From positions 558,685-622,684 of the forward strand of contig NZ_QDFV01000003.1 of NCBI RefSeq assembly GCF_003075395.1: a stretch of 64,000 nucleotides of DNA, written 5' to 3'. The stretch comes from Microbacterium sp. TPD7012 (GTDB taxonomy: Bacteria; Actinomycetota; Actinomycetes; Actinomycetales; Microbacteriaceae). Below the pieces are notes generated by a model. The model ran no database searches. It was not told where the DNA came from and worked only from the letters and a program-made list of their open reading frames with translations. Position 1 is the first letter of the stretch, and the number at the start of each line of letters is the position of its first letter. Below, in pieces: positions 8,179-17,576 of this stretch. The translations under genes were made by a program, and so were the position numbers.

Positions 8179-8247
8179 GATTTTCTTCCTTTGCTCGGGG
8201 ACACGACCGTGCCGGAACCGAAGCTAGTGAGCGGACGACCGGGCGGC

Positions 8248-8266
8248 GTCACCCTGCCCGGGTGAC
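8248..8266 (-). terminator. Short hairpin after the 69-aa gene
   Basis: GTCACCC (8248-8254) pairs with GGGTGAC (8260-8266) directly after the stop codon of the 69-aa gene on the minus strand. The stem is only 7 bp and lacks a U-tract, so it is a weak candidate. Confidence 0.35.
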
Positions 8267-8476
8267 TCAGCGGTCCGCGACCGGATTCACCGAGATCACC
8301 TCGATGTGCAGGTCGTCGAAGGCGCCGAGCAGGGCCAGCAGGCGCGGTTGATCGATCACCGGACCGACGATGCTCGTCACACCGCCGTCGCGGAGTCCCA
8401 CGGTGAAGCCGTCGAGCGCGCCGGCGAGCTCCGCGCTCAGCCGTCCGCGGACGATCACCTCGAAGGTCTGGACCAT
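8267..8476 (-). CDS. Small hypothetical protein (69 aa)
   Basis: This short protein has no signal peptide or membrane helix; its alternating pattern (TFEVIVRGRLS, VTSIVGPVID, LHIEVISVNP) suggests a ferredoxin-like alpha/beta fold. GAGGGGG lies just before the ATG at 8476; in-frame codons farther upstream are an unrelated basic stretch. It is divergently transcribed from the large LuxR regulator, separated by 137 bases, so it may be under that regulator's control. No function can be assigned. Confidence 0.65.
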   Translation of the reverse strand: MVQTFEVIVRGRLSAELAGALDGFTVGLRDGGVTSIVGPVIDQPRLLALLGAFDDLHIEVISVNPVADR

Positions 8477-8613
8477 GCGGCCCCCTCTGATCAGCCGCCT
8501 CGGACGGCACCTGCGAACGTCGGTCCACCCCATGATCGACCGACGCGACCTGCTCGTCCTCACCCCCTCTGGATGATCTGGTCGCGCACTGCGATACTGA
8601 GCGCGAGAGCGCG

Positions 8614-11178
8614 ATGACCGTCTTCCCCCATGTGCCGGTTCACGCCGTCGATCGTCCGCGGTTGCGCCGCCGACTCGACGCGGCGCTCGGCGCGCCCTTG
8701 AGCACGATCGTCGCCCCGGTGGGATCCGGCAAGACGGTGCTGCTCTCGCAGTGGGTCGAGTCGCGCCCTGATGTGCGGTTCGTCTGGCTCGAGCTGGAGG
8801 CCGCCGACGACGATCCGCAGCATTTCGTCGCCCGCCTGCTCGAGGGATTCCGCAGCGATCCCCGCACTCGTCACGACCTCGGCACCCCGCACGCCCTGAG
8901 CGACAAGGCGCTCGGCCGACCGGTGCTGGAGGCGCTCCTGGCCGTGTTCCGCGAGCATCCGGGGACGACGGTGATCATCGACGACGCGCATGCCGTGTCC
9001 AACTCCGCGCTGCTCGCCGACATCTGGTGGCTGGCGGATCATCTGCCGGAGGAGAACCACATCGTGCTGTCCTCCCGGGTGGATCTGGGCTTCCCGTGGA
9101 GCCGGCACCGGCTGCGGCACTCGCTTCTGGAGCTGCGACAGTCCGACCTGGCGCTGGATGACGACAGCGCTGCCACGCTGCTGCGGCGGATCATCGGCAG
9201 CCCGGTGAGCGCGGCGACCCTGTCGGCCGTCATGGAGCGGACGGAGGGATGGGCGGCAGGAGTCCAGCTGACCGCGCTCGGGCTGCGCGATCAGGACGAT
9301 CCGGAGGGTTTCGCTCAGCACCTCCGCGGCACGGATCTCCTGATCGCCGACTACCTCAGCGAGCAGGCGCTGGCGCAGCAGTCGCCGGAGCGCAGGGATC
9401 TCCTGCTGCGCCTGTCGTCGCTCGATCGGATGTCGGCCGAGCTCATCGAGTCCGTGCTGCACGTCGACGACGCCGCGCAGCTCCTCGATGAGCTCCAGCA
9501 CGATTCGATGTTCCTGGTCTCCCTCGACGAGCGCAGGGAGTGGTTCCGCTTCCATCACCTGTTCCGCGATCTGCTGCACTACCGGCTCCGCGCGCGCGGC
9601 GACGGCGAGGAGACCCGGCTGCTGATCGCGGCGGCGGAGTGGCACCTCCGGGAGGGCGATCTGCCGTCGGCCATGGCGTATCTCCTGCGAGCGCGGGAGT
9701 GGGATCGCGTGCTCGATCTGCTGCTCGCGAGCGGCCGCGACGTGTTCGAGCGCAGCAGGACGCTGTCGGTGAGTCGATGGCTCGACGCGGTACCGGCGGA
9801 GGTCCGCGCTGGGCGCCCGGACGCCGAGATCCTGCGGGGGATCGTGCTCGGGATGAGCGGCGATGCCGTCCGCGCGGAAGACGTCCTCCGTGCGCAGAGC
9901 GCGCGCGACGACCTGACCGCAGCCCAGTCCGCGGTCGTGCACGCCTACATCGCCGCGCGGGTGCAGTTCCGGTCGGAACCGGAGATCGCCCTGCGCGCGG
10001 CGAAGACGTCGATCGCCTTCCTCCGGCACGACCCGACGCTGCGGCCGCCCGACATCCTCGGCCTGATGCATCCGTCCTTCCTGCACACGCTCGCGCGCAC
10101 GTCGGGGGGCCGGGCGCACTTCCTCGCCGGCGACTTCGTGCGGGCCCGGCGCTGGTTCGACGACGGCCTCGCCGGCCCCGGCGCCGAATACTCGCCCTAC
10201 CGCGTGCATCTCCTGGGCTCCATCGCGCTGCTCGACGCGTGGTGCGGTCGCGTGTCGCATGCATCGTCGCTCGCCCAGGAGGCGCTCGAACTCGCCGCCG
10301 ATGCGCAGCTCCTCGCCCACCCCGCACCGGCGGACGCCTACCTCGCGGCCGCTCTCGCCGCCGTCGAGCGCGGAGAGCCCGGCAGCGCCGCGTTGAATCT
10401 GCACGAGGGCGTCGTGCGTGCGGAATCGAACAGACGCTCGCAGCTGCTGTGGATCGCTCACCTCGTCCGCACGCTGATGGATGCCGAGGATCCTCCGAGC
10501 GCCCTGCCCCAGGGCATGGGCCGCCCTCCGGCGATCGTCGATGCGGCGCTGCGTGCAGAGGACGCTCGCACGCTGCGTGCCCAGCGGTCGTCCGCGCCGC
10601 TCGACGTGCCGACGGGTCGATGGTCCCCGCTGCTGGTCGAGTCGATCGCGGCCGCGCTCACGGAACGGAGACCGACGATGGCCCGCCGTCGCCTGGCGTG
10701 GACCGCGCCGGATCCGGACGCTGCTCCGCGGGAGAGGGTGGAGCGCCTCACCCTCGAGGCCTGGCTCGCCGCGTCGGAAGGCGGACCATCCGCCGCGCGG
10801 GACCTGCTGTCCGAGGCCCTCGCCGTCGCCGAATCGAACGGGCTCGTCGCGGTCTTCCCGCGCATGGGCCCCGAGGTCGTCCGACTCATCGCCGAGCTTC
10901 CGGGTGCCCCTTCGCGATTCCGCACCACGGTGCTGCAGCGCGCACGCGAGAGCCATCAGCGACGAGTCACCTCGCCGCTGCTCGCGGAGCAGCTCACCGA
11001 CCGGGAGCTGGAGATCCTCGCGCATCTGCCCTCGCGCATGACCAACACGGAGCTGGCGGCGCAGTGCTTCGTCTCGGTCAACACGATCAAGACCCACACG
11101 GCCCACATCTATCGCAAGCTCGACGTCGCCAACCGCAACGGCGCCGTCGCGCGGGCGCAGGAGCTCGGCATCCTCTGA
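8614..11178 (+). CDS. MalT/LAL-type LuxR-family ATP-binding transcriptional regulator
   Basis: This 854-residue signal-responsive regulator has an N-terminal STAND-type NTPase with Walker A GSGKT at residues 37-41 and a Walker B-like TVIIDDAH near residue 118. A long helical, TPR-like middle follows, and the C-terminal LuxR HTH (LTDRELEILAHLPS ... VSVNTIKTHTAHIYRKL) ends the protein. Family members bind ATP and an inducer, then multimerise on DNA. No sugar operon is adjacent. The AI-2E-family gene starts about 60 bases downstream and the 69-aa gene is divergent, making both candidate targets. Confidence 0.9.
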   Translation: MTVFPHVPVHAVDRPRLRRRLDAALGAPLSTIVAPVGSGKTVLLSQWVESRPDVRFVWLELEAADDDPQHFVARLLEGFRSDPRTRHDLGTPHALSDKALGRPVLEALLAVFREHPGTTVIIDDAHAVSNSALLADIWWLADHLPEENHIVLSSRVDLGFPWSRHRLRHSLLELRQSDLALDDDSAATLLRRIIGSPVSAATLSAVMERTEGWAAGVQLTALGLRDQDDPEGFAQHLRGTDLLIADYLSEQALAQQSPERRDLLLRLSSLDRMSAELIESVLHVDDAAQLLDELQHDSMFLVSLDERREWFRFHHLFRDLLHYRLRARGDGEETRLLIAAAEWHLREGDLPSAMAYLLRAREWDRVLDLLLASGRDVFERSRTLSVSRWLDAVPAEVRAGRPDAEILRGIVLGMSGDAVRAEDVLRAQSARDDLTAAQSAVVHAYIAARVQFRSEPEIALRAAKTSIAFLRHDPTLRPPDILGLMHPSFLHTLARTSGGRAHFLAGDFVRARRWFDDGLAGPGAEYSPYRVHLLGSIALLDAWCGRVSHASSLAQEALELAADAQLLAHPAPADAYLAAALAAVERGEPGSAALNLHEGVVRAESNRRSQLLWIAHLVRTLMDAEDPPSALPQGMGRPPAIVDAALRAEDARTLRAQRSSAPLDVPTGRWSPLLVESIAAALTERRPTMARRRLAWTAPDPDAAPRERVERLTLEAWLAASEGGPSAARDLLSEALAVAESNGLVAVFPRMGPEVVRLIAELPGAPSRFRTTVLQRARESHQRRVTSPLLAEQLTDRELEILAHLPSRMTNTELAAQCFVSVNTIKTHTAHIYRKLDVANRNGAVARAQELGIL

Positions 11179-11238
11179 CGCGCAAATCGCCCGGAAAGGA
11201 TGACGCGGGCGATATACCGGCACCAGCAGAGTGACACG

Positions 11239-12363
11239 ATGAGCGACGCGACACCGCCCGCATCCGAGCCGCCGGATTCCCCTCCGGCGCTCCCGCCGCC
11301 GCGTCGCCGCAGCATCCTGACCGCGCTGGAGCATCCCTTCGGCCTGGGATTCGCTCTGGTCCTGGGCGGACTCGCCGCATTCGTGCTCGGCGTCGCACTC
11401 ACGTCGCTTTCGACGATCCTCATCTACATCGCATTGGCGATCTTCATCGCCCTCGGACTCGATCCCGTGGTGAAGCGGCTCGAGCGGAACGGCATGTCGA
11501 GGCCGCGCGCCCTCGCGGTCGTCTTCGGCGTCTTCCTCGTGGTCGTCATCGTCGTGCTCGTCTTCATCGTGCCTCCCGCCCTCCGGCAGATCGCCGAGTT
11601 CGCCCGCTCGATCCCCTCGGCGATCGCGCAGTTCCAGGCCTCCGACTGGTACCGGGGATTCGAGGCGCAGATCGGCGACGTCGTCGGCACCGCGCTCGAT
11701 CAGCTCTCGGCCTTCCTCGCCGACCCGGGCAATCTGCTGCTGCTGGGCGGCGGTGCGCTCGCGATCGGCTTCGGCATCGGGAACGCGATCTCCGGGATCC
11801 TCATCGTCATCGTGCTGACGCTCTACTTCCTCGCGTCGCTGTCCACCTTCCAGACGAGCTTCTATCGCCTCGCGCCGGCGCGCGACCGGCCGAAGGTCGC
11901 CGAGCTCACCGAGACCATCACGGACTCGGTCGGCGCCTACCTGATCGGGATGGTGGTCCTCGCGGCCTGCAACGCCGTGTTCGCGACGATCCTGCACTTC
12001 GCGCTGGGGCTGCCGTTCCCCGCCTTCATGGGACTCGCCGCCTTCCTGATCACCCTCATCCCGCTCGTGGGACCCGTGCTCTACTGGATCATCGCGTCGG
12101 TGCTCGCGCTGTTCACCGACCCGCTCCTGGCGCTGATCTTCGCGGTGCTGTACCTGATCTACATGCAGTTCGAGGCGTATCTGCTCACCCCGCGGATCAT
12201 GAACAAGGCCATCGCGGTGCCCGGCGCCCTCGTCATCATCGGCGCGCTCGTCGGGGGCACCCTGCTCGGACTGCTCGGCGCCCTGGTGTCGATCCCGGTC
12301 GCCGCCGCGATCCTGCTGATCATCAAGCAGGTCACCATCCCCCGGCAAGACGCCAAGACCTGA
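11239..12363 (+). CDS. AI-2E family transporter (UPF0118 type)
   Basis: This 374-residue polytopic protein has a proline-rich cytoplasmic N-terminus, about eight helices and the family pattern (ALFIALGLDPVVKRL-like segment, GLPFPAFMGLAAFLITLIPLVG loop, and the QFEAYLLTPRIMNKA segment near the end). Members export or exchange diverse small solutes; AI-2 transport applies to only a few. I chose the ATG at 11239; an ATG 13 codons earlier has its GGAAAGG abutting the start codon. It is followed after 14 bases by the next membrane gene. Confidence 0.85.
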   Translation: MSDATPPASEPPDSPPALPPPRRRSILTALEHPFGLGFALVLGGLAAFVLGVALTSLSTILIYIALAIFIALGLDPVVKRLERNGMSRPRALAVVFGVFLVVVIVVLVFIVPPALRQIAEFARSIPSAIAQFQASDWYRGFEAQIGDVVGTALDQLSAFLADPGNLLLLGGGALAIGFGIGNAISGILIVIVLTLYFLASLSTFQTSFYRLAPARDRPKVAELTETITDSVGAYLIGMVVLAACNAVFATILHFALGLPFPAFMGLAAFLITLIPLVGPVLYWIIASVLALFTDPLLALIFAVLYLIYMQFEAYLLTPRIMNKAIAVPGALVIIGALVGGTLLGLLGALVSIPVAAAILLIIKQVTIPRQDAKT

Positions 12364-12377
12364 GGTCGGAGTCCGTC

Positions 12378-13754
12378 ATGAGCACACCGAAGATCGCGGA
12401 GCTGCAGAGCCGACTGGCCGCCCTCGAGGAGGAGAACGCCGTGCTCCGCGGCGGCCTGCCGGTGTCCGGCCCGGGCTCCCCCGCACCCGCACGGAGACGG
12501 CGGACCTGGGGACGGACGCTCCTCGCCACGGTGCTGATCACGCTCGGCGCGCTCCTCGCCCCTGTCGCGGTCGTCGCGACGTGGACGCACGTGCAGCTCA
12601 CCGACACCGAGCGGTTCGTGAACGGATTCGCGCCGCTCGCCGACGACCCAGCCGTGCAGTCGGTGGTCACGACCCAGGTCGTCGCCGTCATCGGCGAGCA
12701 GATCGACATCCCCGCGCTCACCTCCGACGTCATCGACGGCATCATCGACCTCGGCACCGGCGAGCGCGCGACGCGGGCACTCGAACTCCTGAAGGGTCCG
12801 GCTGCCGAGGGTGTGCAGTCGCTCGTCACGACCGTCGTGACCCGGTTCGTGGAATCCGACGCGTTCGCGGATGTGTGGGCATCGGCGCTGCGCGTGACCC
12901 ACGCGCAGGTGACCGGAGCGCTGCAGAACGATCCGAGCGCAGCGGTCACCCTCGGTGAGGGCGGCACGATCGGCATCCAGCTCGCCCCGATCATCGACCG
13001 TGTGAAAGAGGTGCTCGTCGATCAGGGCATCGGCTTCGCCTCGTCGATCCCGGCCGTCGATCGCACCGTCGTGGTCGCGACATCCGACGCGCTGCCCACC
13101 GTGCAGCTCGCGTACGGCCTGGCGGTCGCCGCGGGACTGTGGCTGCCCTGGGTCGCGATCGCCCTGCTGATCGCCGGAGCCCTCGTGGCTCACCGCCGCT
13201 CAGTCGCGACGATCGTGTCGGCCCTCGCGCTGGCCGCCTCGATGCTGATCCTGATCGCCGGGTTCGCCGTGGGTCGTGTGTTCTTCGATGCGGCCATGCG
13301 CTCGGGTCCGATCCCCGCCGATGCGGCGGGCGTGATGTACGAGACCCTCGCGGGGCCCATGCGCGACACCGCCGTGGCCGTGCTGGTGCTCGCCGTCGCG
13401 GTCGCCGTCGTCACCTGGTTCAGCGGCCCGTACGGGGTGCCGCGGCGACTGCGTGCCGCCGCACAGGCGGGCGCTGCCCGACTTCGGGCGGGCATGGCAC
13501 GGCACGGGGTGACAGCGGGGCGTGCGGGCCGCTGGCTGCACGCCCAGCACACCCTCCTCCGTGTCGTGATCGCCGCCGTCGGCGCCGCCGTTGTCCTCCT
13601 CGTGCGTCCCCTCACGCCCGGCCTCGTCGTGTGGACGGTCGTGCTCGCCGCGATCGTCATCATGATCCTGGAGATCGTGGAGATCCCTCCGGACGAGAGC
13701 CGCGCCGTGGTCCCAGATGCAGACGTTCTCGTCGCCGAGCGATCCGAGGCGTGA
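12378..13754 (+). CDS. Uncharacterised membrane protein with large extracytoplasmic domain
   Basis: This 458-residue protein starts with a short Leu/Glu-rich helix (LQSRLAALEEENAVLRGG), a likely coiled coil, then one TM helix. A roughly 200-residue predicted external domain (VQLTDTERFVNGFAPLADDPAVQ onward) follows, then four or five TM helices and an acidic tail. GGAG precedes the ATG. The gene ends one base before the DUF2252 start. Similar proteins are common in Actinobacteria but no function is known to me. Confidence 0.7.
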   Translation: MSTPKIAELQSRLAALEEENAVLRGGLPVSGPGSPAPARRRRTWGRTLLATVLITLGALLAPVAVVATWTHVQLTDTERFVNGFAPLADDPAVQSVVTTQVVAVIGEQIDIPALTSDVIDGIIDLGTGERATRALELLKGPAAEGVQSLVTTVVTRFVESDAFADVWASALRVTHAQVTGALQNDPSAAVTLGEGGTIGIQLAPIIDRVKEVLVDQGIGFASSIPAVDRTVVVATSDALPTVQLAYGLAVAAGLWLPWVAIALLIAGALVAHRRSVATIVSALALAASMLILIAGFAVGRVFFDAAMRSGPIPADAAGVMYETLAGPMRDTAVAVLVLAVAVAVVTWFSGPYGVPRRLRAAAQAGAARLRAGMARHGVTAGRAGRWLHAQHTLLRVVIAAVGAAVVLLVRPLTPGLVVWTVVLAAIVIMILEIVEIPPDESRAVVPDADVLVAERSEA

Positions 13755-13755
13755 C

Positions 13756-15222
13756 ATGGCGAAGGAACGCAGGTCGCACGACGACGCGGAGACGACCGCC
13801 CCGCTCCCGGCCGCCCCGGACTTCGTCCTGCGACGGAGCAGGGGGCGGGATGCCCGAGCGCGGGCGCCCCGATCGGCGCAGGGGCCCTGGGTCGCACCGC
13901 CCGGACGCACCGACCCGATCGCACTCCTCGAGGAGCAGGCGGAGTCGCGCGTCTCCGAGCTCGTGCCGATCCGGTACGCGCGGATGGCCGTGTCAGCGTT
14001 CGCGTTCTATCGCGGTGCGGCGCTGCCGATGGCCGCCGATCTCGCGACCGCGGCGCACAGCGGCGTCATCGTGCAGCTCTGCGGCGACGCGCACCTGTCG
14101 AACTTCGGCGTCTTCGGCACCCCGGAGCGGCAGCTGATCTTCGACATGAACGATTTCGACGAGACCCTCCCCGGACCGTTCGAGTGGGACGTCAAGCGAC
14201 TGGCGACGAGCTTCGCCGTCGCCGGACGGCAACGCGGATTCACGCCGTCGGAGATCCGGGAGTGCGTGGAGCAGGCGGTCCGCGGCTATCGCGTCACCGT
14301 CAGCAGGGCGGCCGACGCGTCGGTGCTCGATGCCTGGTACGACCGGTTCGATGCGGACCGTGCGCGGCATCGCATCCGATCGGAACGACGACGTCGGCGA
14401 GCCGATGACGAGGCTGTCGAGCGCCTGGAGGCCGCGCTGCGGAAGGCCCGCAAGCGCGACCGCAGGAAGTCGTTCTCGAAGCTGGTCGGCGTCGAGGACG
14501 GACAGCTCCGCATCACCGCGGACCCGCCCCTGATCGTCCCCGTGGAGGATCTGGTCGACGGCGTCGACGACGTGGACGACGCCGGGGCCATGCGAGAGAT
14601 CCTCGACGCCTACCGTCAGACGCTTCCCGGAGCACGGCATCCGCTGTCCGAGTATCGCTACCGGCACATGGCCAGGAAGGTGGTGGGAGTGGGCAGCGTG
14701 GGCACCCGAGCCTGGGTCATCCTGCTGAGCGGACGGGACGACGACGATCCGCTGCTGCTCCAGGCGAAGGAGGCGCAGCCCTCGGTACTCGAGCGCTTCC
14801 TGGGACCGAGTCGGTATGCCGGATCCGGCGAGCGCGTCGTCAGAGGTCAGCGACTCATGCAGGCCGCGTCCGACATCTTCCTCGGGTGGCAGCAGGTCAC
14901 GGGACTGGACGGTCGAACACGCGACTTCTACATCCGGCAGCTGCACGACTGGAAGGGCGGGATCGATCCGGAGACGATGACGCCGCGGGGTGCCGCGCTC
15001 TACGCACGCGTCTGCGGCGAGACCCTCGCGCGGGCTCACGCGCGCAGCGGTGACCGTCTCGAGATCGCCGGATATCTCGGCAGGGGGCGTCGGTTCGAGG
15101 ATGCCGTCGTCGCGTTCGCGGACTCGTACGCGGACCAGAACGATCAGGACCACGCCGCGTTCCGGGAGGCCCTCGCATCCGGGCGGCTGCCCGGCGGCGA
15201 GCGGGAGAGCGCGGAGCCGTGA
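13756..15222 (+). CDS. DUF2252 protein, kinase/phosphotransferase-like
   Basis: This 488-residue soluble protein is of the DUF2252 family. Residues 109-118 (CGDAHLSNFG) and 131-135 (MNDFD) resemble the catalytic loop and metal-binding Asp of aminoglycoside-phosphotransferase-like kinases. About 200 residues later GVGSVGTR (near 321) and LLLQAKEA (near 343) look like a Gly-rich loop and the ATP-binding Lys strand, so motif order appears permuted. A basic region (RRRRRADDEA, KARKRDRRK) lies between. Start is the ATG one base after the upstream stop; its end overlaps the channel gene by four bases. Substrate is unknown. Confidence 0.8.
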   Translation: MAKERRSHDDAETTAPLPAAPDFVLRRSRGRDARARAPRSAQGPWVAPPGRTDPIALLEEQAESRVSELVPIRYARMAVSAFAFYRGAALPMAADLATAAHSGVIVQLCGDAHLSNFGVFGTPERQLIFDMNDFDETLPGPFEWDVKRLATSFAVAGRQRGFTPSEIRECVEQAVRGYRVTVSRAADASVLDAWYDRFDADRARHRIRSERRRRRADDEAVERLEAALRKARKRDRRKSFSKLVGVEDGQLRITADPPLIVPVEDLVDGVDDVDDAGAMREILDAYRQTLPGARHPLSEYRYRHMARKVVGVGSVGTRAWVILLSGRDDDDPLLLQAKEAQPSVLERFLGPSRYAGSGERVVRGQRLMQAASDIFLGWQQVTGLDGRTRDFYIRQLHDWKGGIDPETMTPRGAALYARVCGETLARAHARSGDRLEIAGYLGRGRRFEDAVVAFADSYADQNDQDHAAFREALASGRLPGGERESAEP

Positions 15223-15962
15223 CAGCGACGACGCGACGCGGGGACCCGGTGGCGCGCCATCGCGCACGCCGCACCGTCGTCCGCGATCGCCACGGGGTCG
15301 CGGGGTACACCGTCGCCCTCGCGCTGCTCGTGCTCTCGTACGCGCTGTGTGCCACGCAGCGATCCACCGATCCGAGTCCGTTCGCCTTCCTGCTCATCCT
15401 CGCGACCGTCGCCGTCATCTTCCACGTCACGGCGGTGCGCGCGATGATCCAGCACGTCGCCTGGGTCGTCCTGGCCGCAGCAGCCGTCGCGACGACGCTC
15501 GGAACCGTGTTCGGGGCCGCCGGACACGTGCTGGACATCGTCTTCTCCACGGCGTCGATGCTCGCCCTGCTCGTCGCCCCGGCTGCGATCGTCGCCCATC
15601 AGGCGAAGCGGCGCGGCTTCAACCTCGAGGCCCTGCTCGCGACGATCACGGCCTACGTGCTCGTCGGCCTGTTCTTCGCCTTCCTCTTCAATCTCCTGTC
15701 GCTCGTGACCTCGACGCCCATGTTCGGCGAGGGCAGCGAGGAGTCGCTCTCCAATCAGCTGTTCTTCTCCTTCACGACGCTGACCACGACCGGATACGGC
15801 AACATCGCGCCGGTCACCGCGGGCAGTCAGGCCGTCGCGGTCGCCGAGGCGATCACGGGCCAGCTATTCCTCATCACCGCCGTGGCCCGCATCATGCGCG
15901 GAACAGGCGACAGGAGCGCGATCGACCGCGCACGCACCGCGACTCCGGAGGAGATCTCATGA
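15219..15962 (+). CDS. Two-pore-helix potassium channel (Ion_trans_2)
   Basis: This 247-residue membrane protein carries the K+ selectivity filter TTTGYGN in a re-entrant pore loop, preceded by FFSFTTLT and followed by a final TM helix. Upstream are about five further hydrophobic helices, so the ion-channel module is C-terminal. No RCK/TrkA-N regulatory domain is present. Its GTG overlaps the DUF2252 stop and its stop overlaps the MFS start (ATGA), indicating coupled translation with both. It probably carries K+ across the cytoplasmic membrane. Confidence 0.85.
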   Translation: MTATTRRGDPVARHRARRTVVRDRHGVAGYTVALALLVLSYALCATQRSTDPSPFAFLLILATVAVIFHVTAVRAMIQHVAWVVLAAAAVATTLGTVFGAAGHVLDIVFSTASMLALLVAPAAIVAHQAKRRGFNLEALLATITAYVLVGLFFAFLFNLLSLVTSTPMFGEGSEESLSNQLFFSFTTLTTTGYGNIAPVTAGSQAVAVAEAITGQLFLITAVARIMRGTGDRSAIDRARTATPEEIS

Positions 15963-17566
15963 GGAGATGGAACGTCGTCATCGTGCTCGGCTGCGCGCAG
16001 TTCGTCATGGTGCTCGACGGCACCGTGATGAACGTGTCGATCTCGACCGTCGTCGTCGACCTCGACACGACCGTCGCCGCGATGCAGGGGGCCATCACCT
16101 TCTACACGCTGACCATGGCGGCGTTCATGCTGCTGGGGGCGAAGCTCGGCGACGTGTGGGGTCGTCGCCGGGCCTTCGTGATCGGATCGTGCGTGTACGC
16201 GGTCGGCTCTCTCGTGACGGCGCTCAGCCCGAACGTGCAGATGCTCTTCCTCGGGTGGTCCGTCATCGAGGGGCTCGGGGCCGTGCTCGTGATCCCGGCG
16301 ATCGCCGCTCTCGTCGCGGACAACTACCAGGGGCGCGACCGGGTCACGGCGTTCGCCGTGATCGGCGCCGTGTCGGGCGCGGCGGTCGCCGCAGGCCCGT
16401 TGATCGGCGGTTTCGTCACGACCTACTTCGACTGGCGCTACGTCTTCGTCGCCGAGGTCGTGATCATGATCGTCGTGGTGCTCTGCGCTCGAGTGATCAC
16501 CGATGCGACACCGCGCACGAGCATCTGCATTGACCTGCTGAGTGTCGGACTGTCGTCGGCCGGGCTCGTCGCCGTCGTCTTCGGGATGCTGCAGAGCAAG
16601 ATCTGGGGCTGGATCGTGCCCCTGCGCATCCCCGTCATCGGCGGCGTCGCCGTGGCGCCGCTCGGCATCTCGCTCACCGCATGGCTCATGGTCGTCGGCG
16701 TGCTGCTCATCGCGCTGTTCATCGTCCGGCAGCGCCGGCTCGTGCGCCTCGGACGACCGCCGCTCGTCAACGTCGAGATGTTCGGGATCTCCTCGCTCCG
16801 CAGCGGGCTCTCGGTGCTCGGCGCGCAGTACGCCGTCACGGCCGGTCTCTTCTTCATGGTGCCGGTCTACCTGCAGATGACGCTCGGGCTCGACGCGCTG
16901 GAGACGGGGATCAAGATCTTCCCCCTGTCGGTGGCCCTCGTGCTGTTCTCGATCGTGGGGACCGGGCTCTCGAAGCGGATGTCGCCGCGGACGATCGTGC
17001 GGATCGGACAGCTGCTCCTCGTGTTCAGCTCGCTCGTGCTGCTCGGCTCGGCGACCAGCGATCTGCGGAGCGGGCTCTTCGCGGCCGGCATGTTCCTGTC
17101 CGGGGCAGCCCTCGGGCTGCTGGCTTCGCAGCTGGGGAATGTGAACATGTCGAGCGTCTCGGCGAAGGAGACGAGCGAGGTCGGCGGACTGCAGGGAGTG
17201 TTCCAGAACCTGGGTTCGTCGCTCGGCACCGCCTTGATCGGCTCGATCCTGATCGGAGCGCTGTCGACGTCGTTCGCCTCCGGCGTCGCGGAGAGCGATC
17301 TGCCCGCAGAGACGCAGACACAGGTGAGCGCCTCGACGGAGCACGGCGTCACGATCGTCCCGGCCACCGACGTGCCGAAGATCGCCGAGGCCGCCGGCCT
17401 CAGCGAGGATGACGCGGATCAGCTCGCGCAGATCTACCGCGACTCGCAGCTCTCGTCGCTGCGGGTGGCGTTCTTCGGCCTGATCATCATCAGTCTCCTG
17501 GCGCTCTTCTTCTCTCGCGGCATCCCGAGCGAGATCGAGGTGCGTCGACGCACGGAGGCCGCCTGA
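15959..17566 (+). CDS. MFS transporter, DHA2 (14-TM, EmrB/QacA) family
   Basis: This 535-residue drug:proton-antiporter-type exporter has the motif-A loop GAKLGDVWGRRRAF between TM2 and TM3 and motif C-like AAGPLIGGFV near TM5. The N-terminal MVLDGTVMNVSIS is typical of DHA2 proteins. A large loop between the last two helices (SDLPAETQTQVSAST onward) is external. It is the last gene of the coupled cluster starting at 12378. The substrate is unknown; the family exports hydrophobic drugs and metabolites. Confidence 0.88.
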   Translation: MRRWNVVIVLGCAQFVMVLDGTVMNVSISTVVVDLDTTVAAMQGAITFYTLTMAAFMLLGAKLGDVWGRRRAFVIGSCVYAVGSLVTALSPNVQMLFLGWSVIEGLGAVLVIPAIAALVADNYQGRDRVTAFAVIGAVSGAAVAAGPLIGGFVTTYFDWRYVFVAEVVIMIVVVLCARVITDATPRTSICIDLLSVGLSSAGLVAVVFGMLQSKIWGWIVPLRIPVIGGVAVAPLGISLTAWLMVVGVLLIALFIVRQRRLVRLGRPPLVNVEMFGISSLRSGLSVLGAQYAVTAGLFFMVPVYLQMTLGLDALETGIKIFPLSVALVLFSIVGTGLSKRMSPRTIVRIGQLLLVFSSLVLLGSATSDLRSGLFAAGMFLSGAALGLLASQLGNVNMSSVSAKETSEVGGLQGVFQNLGSSLGTALIGSILIGALSTSFASGVAESDLPAETQTQVSASTEHGVTIVPATDVPKIAEAAGLSEDDADQLAQIYRDSQLSSLRVAFFGLIIISLLALFFSRGIPSEIEVRRRTEAA

Positions 17567-17576
17567 ACTCTCGTTA

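Noticed and set aside
8560..12348. A 1262-codon open frame on the minus strand opposite the LuxR regulator and AI-2E gene
   Set aside because: It crosses two well-supported genes and their intergenic region and shows only charged low-complexity sequence.
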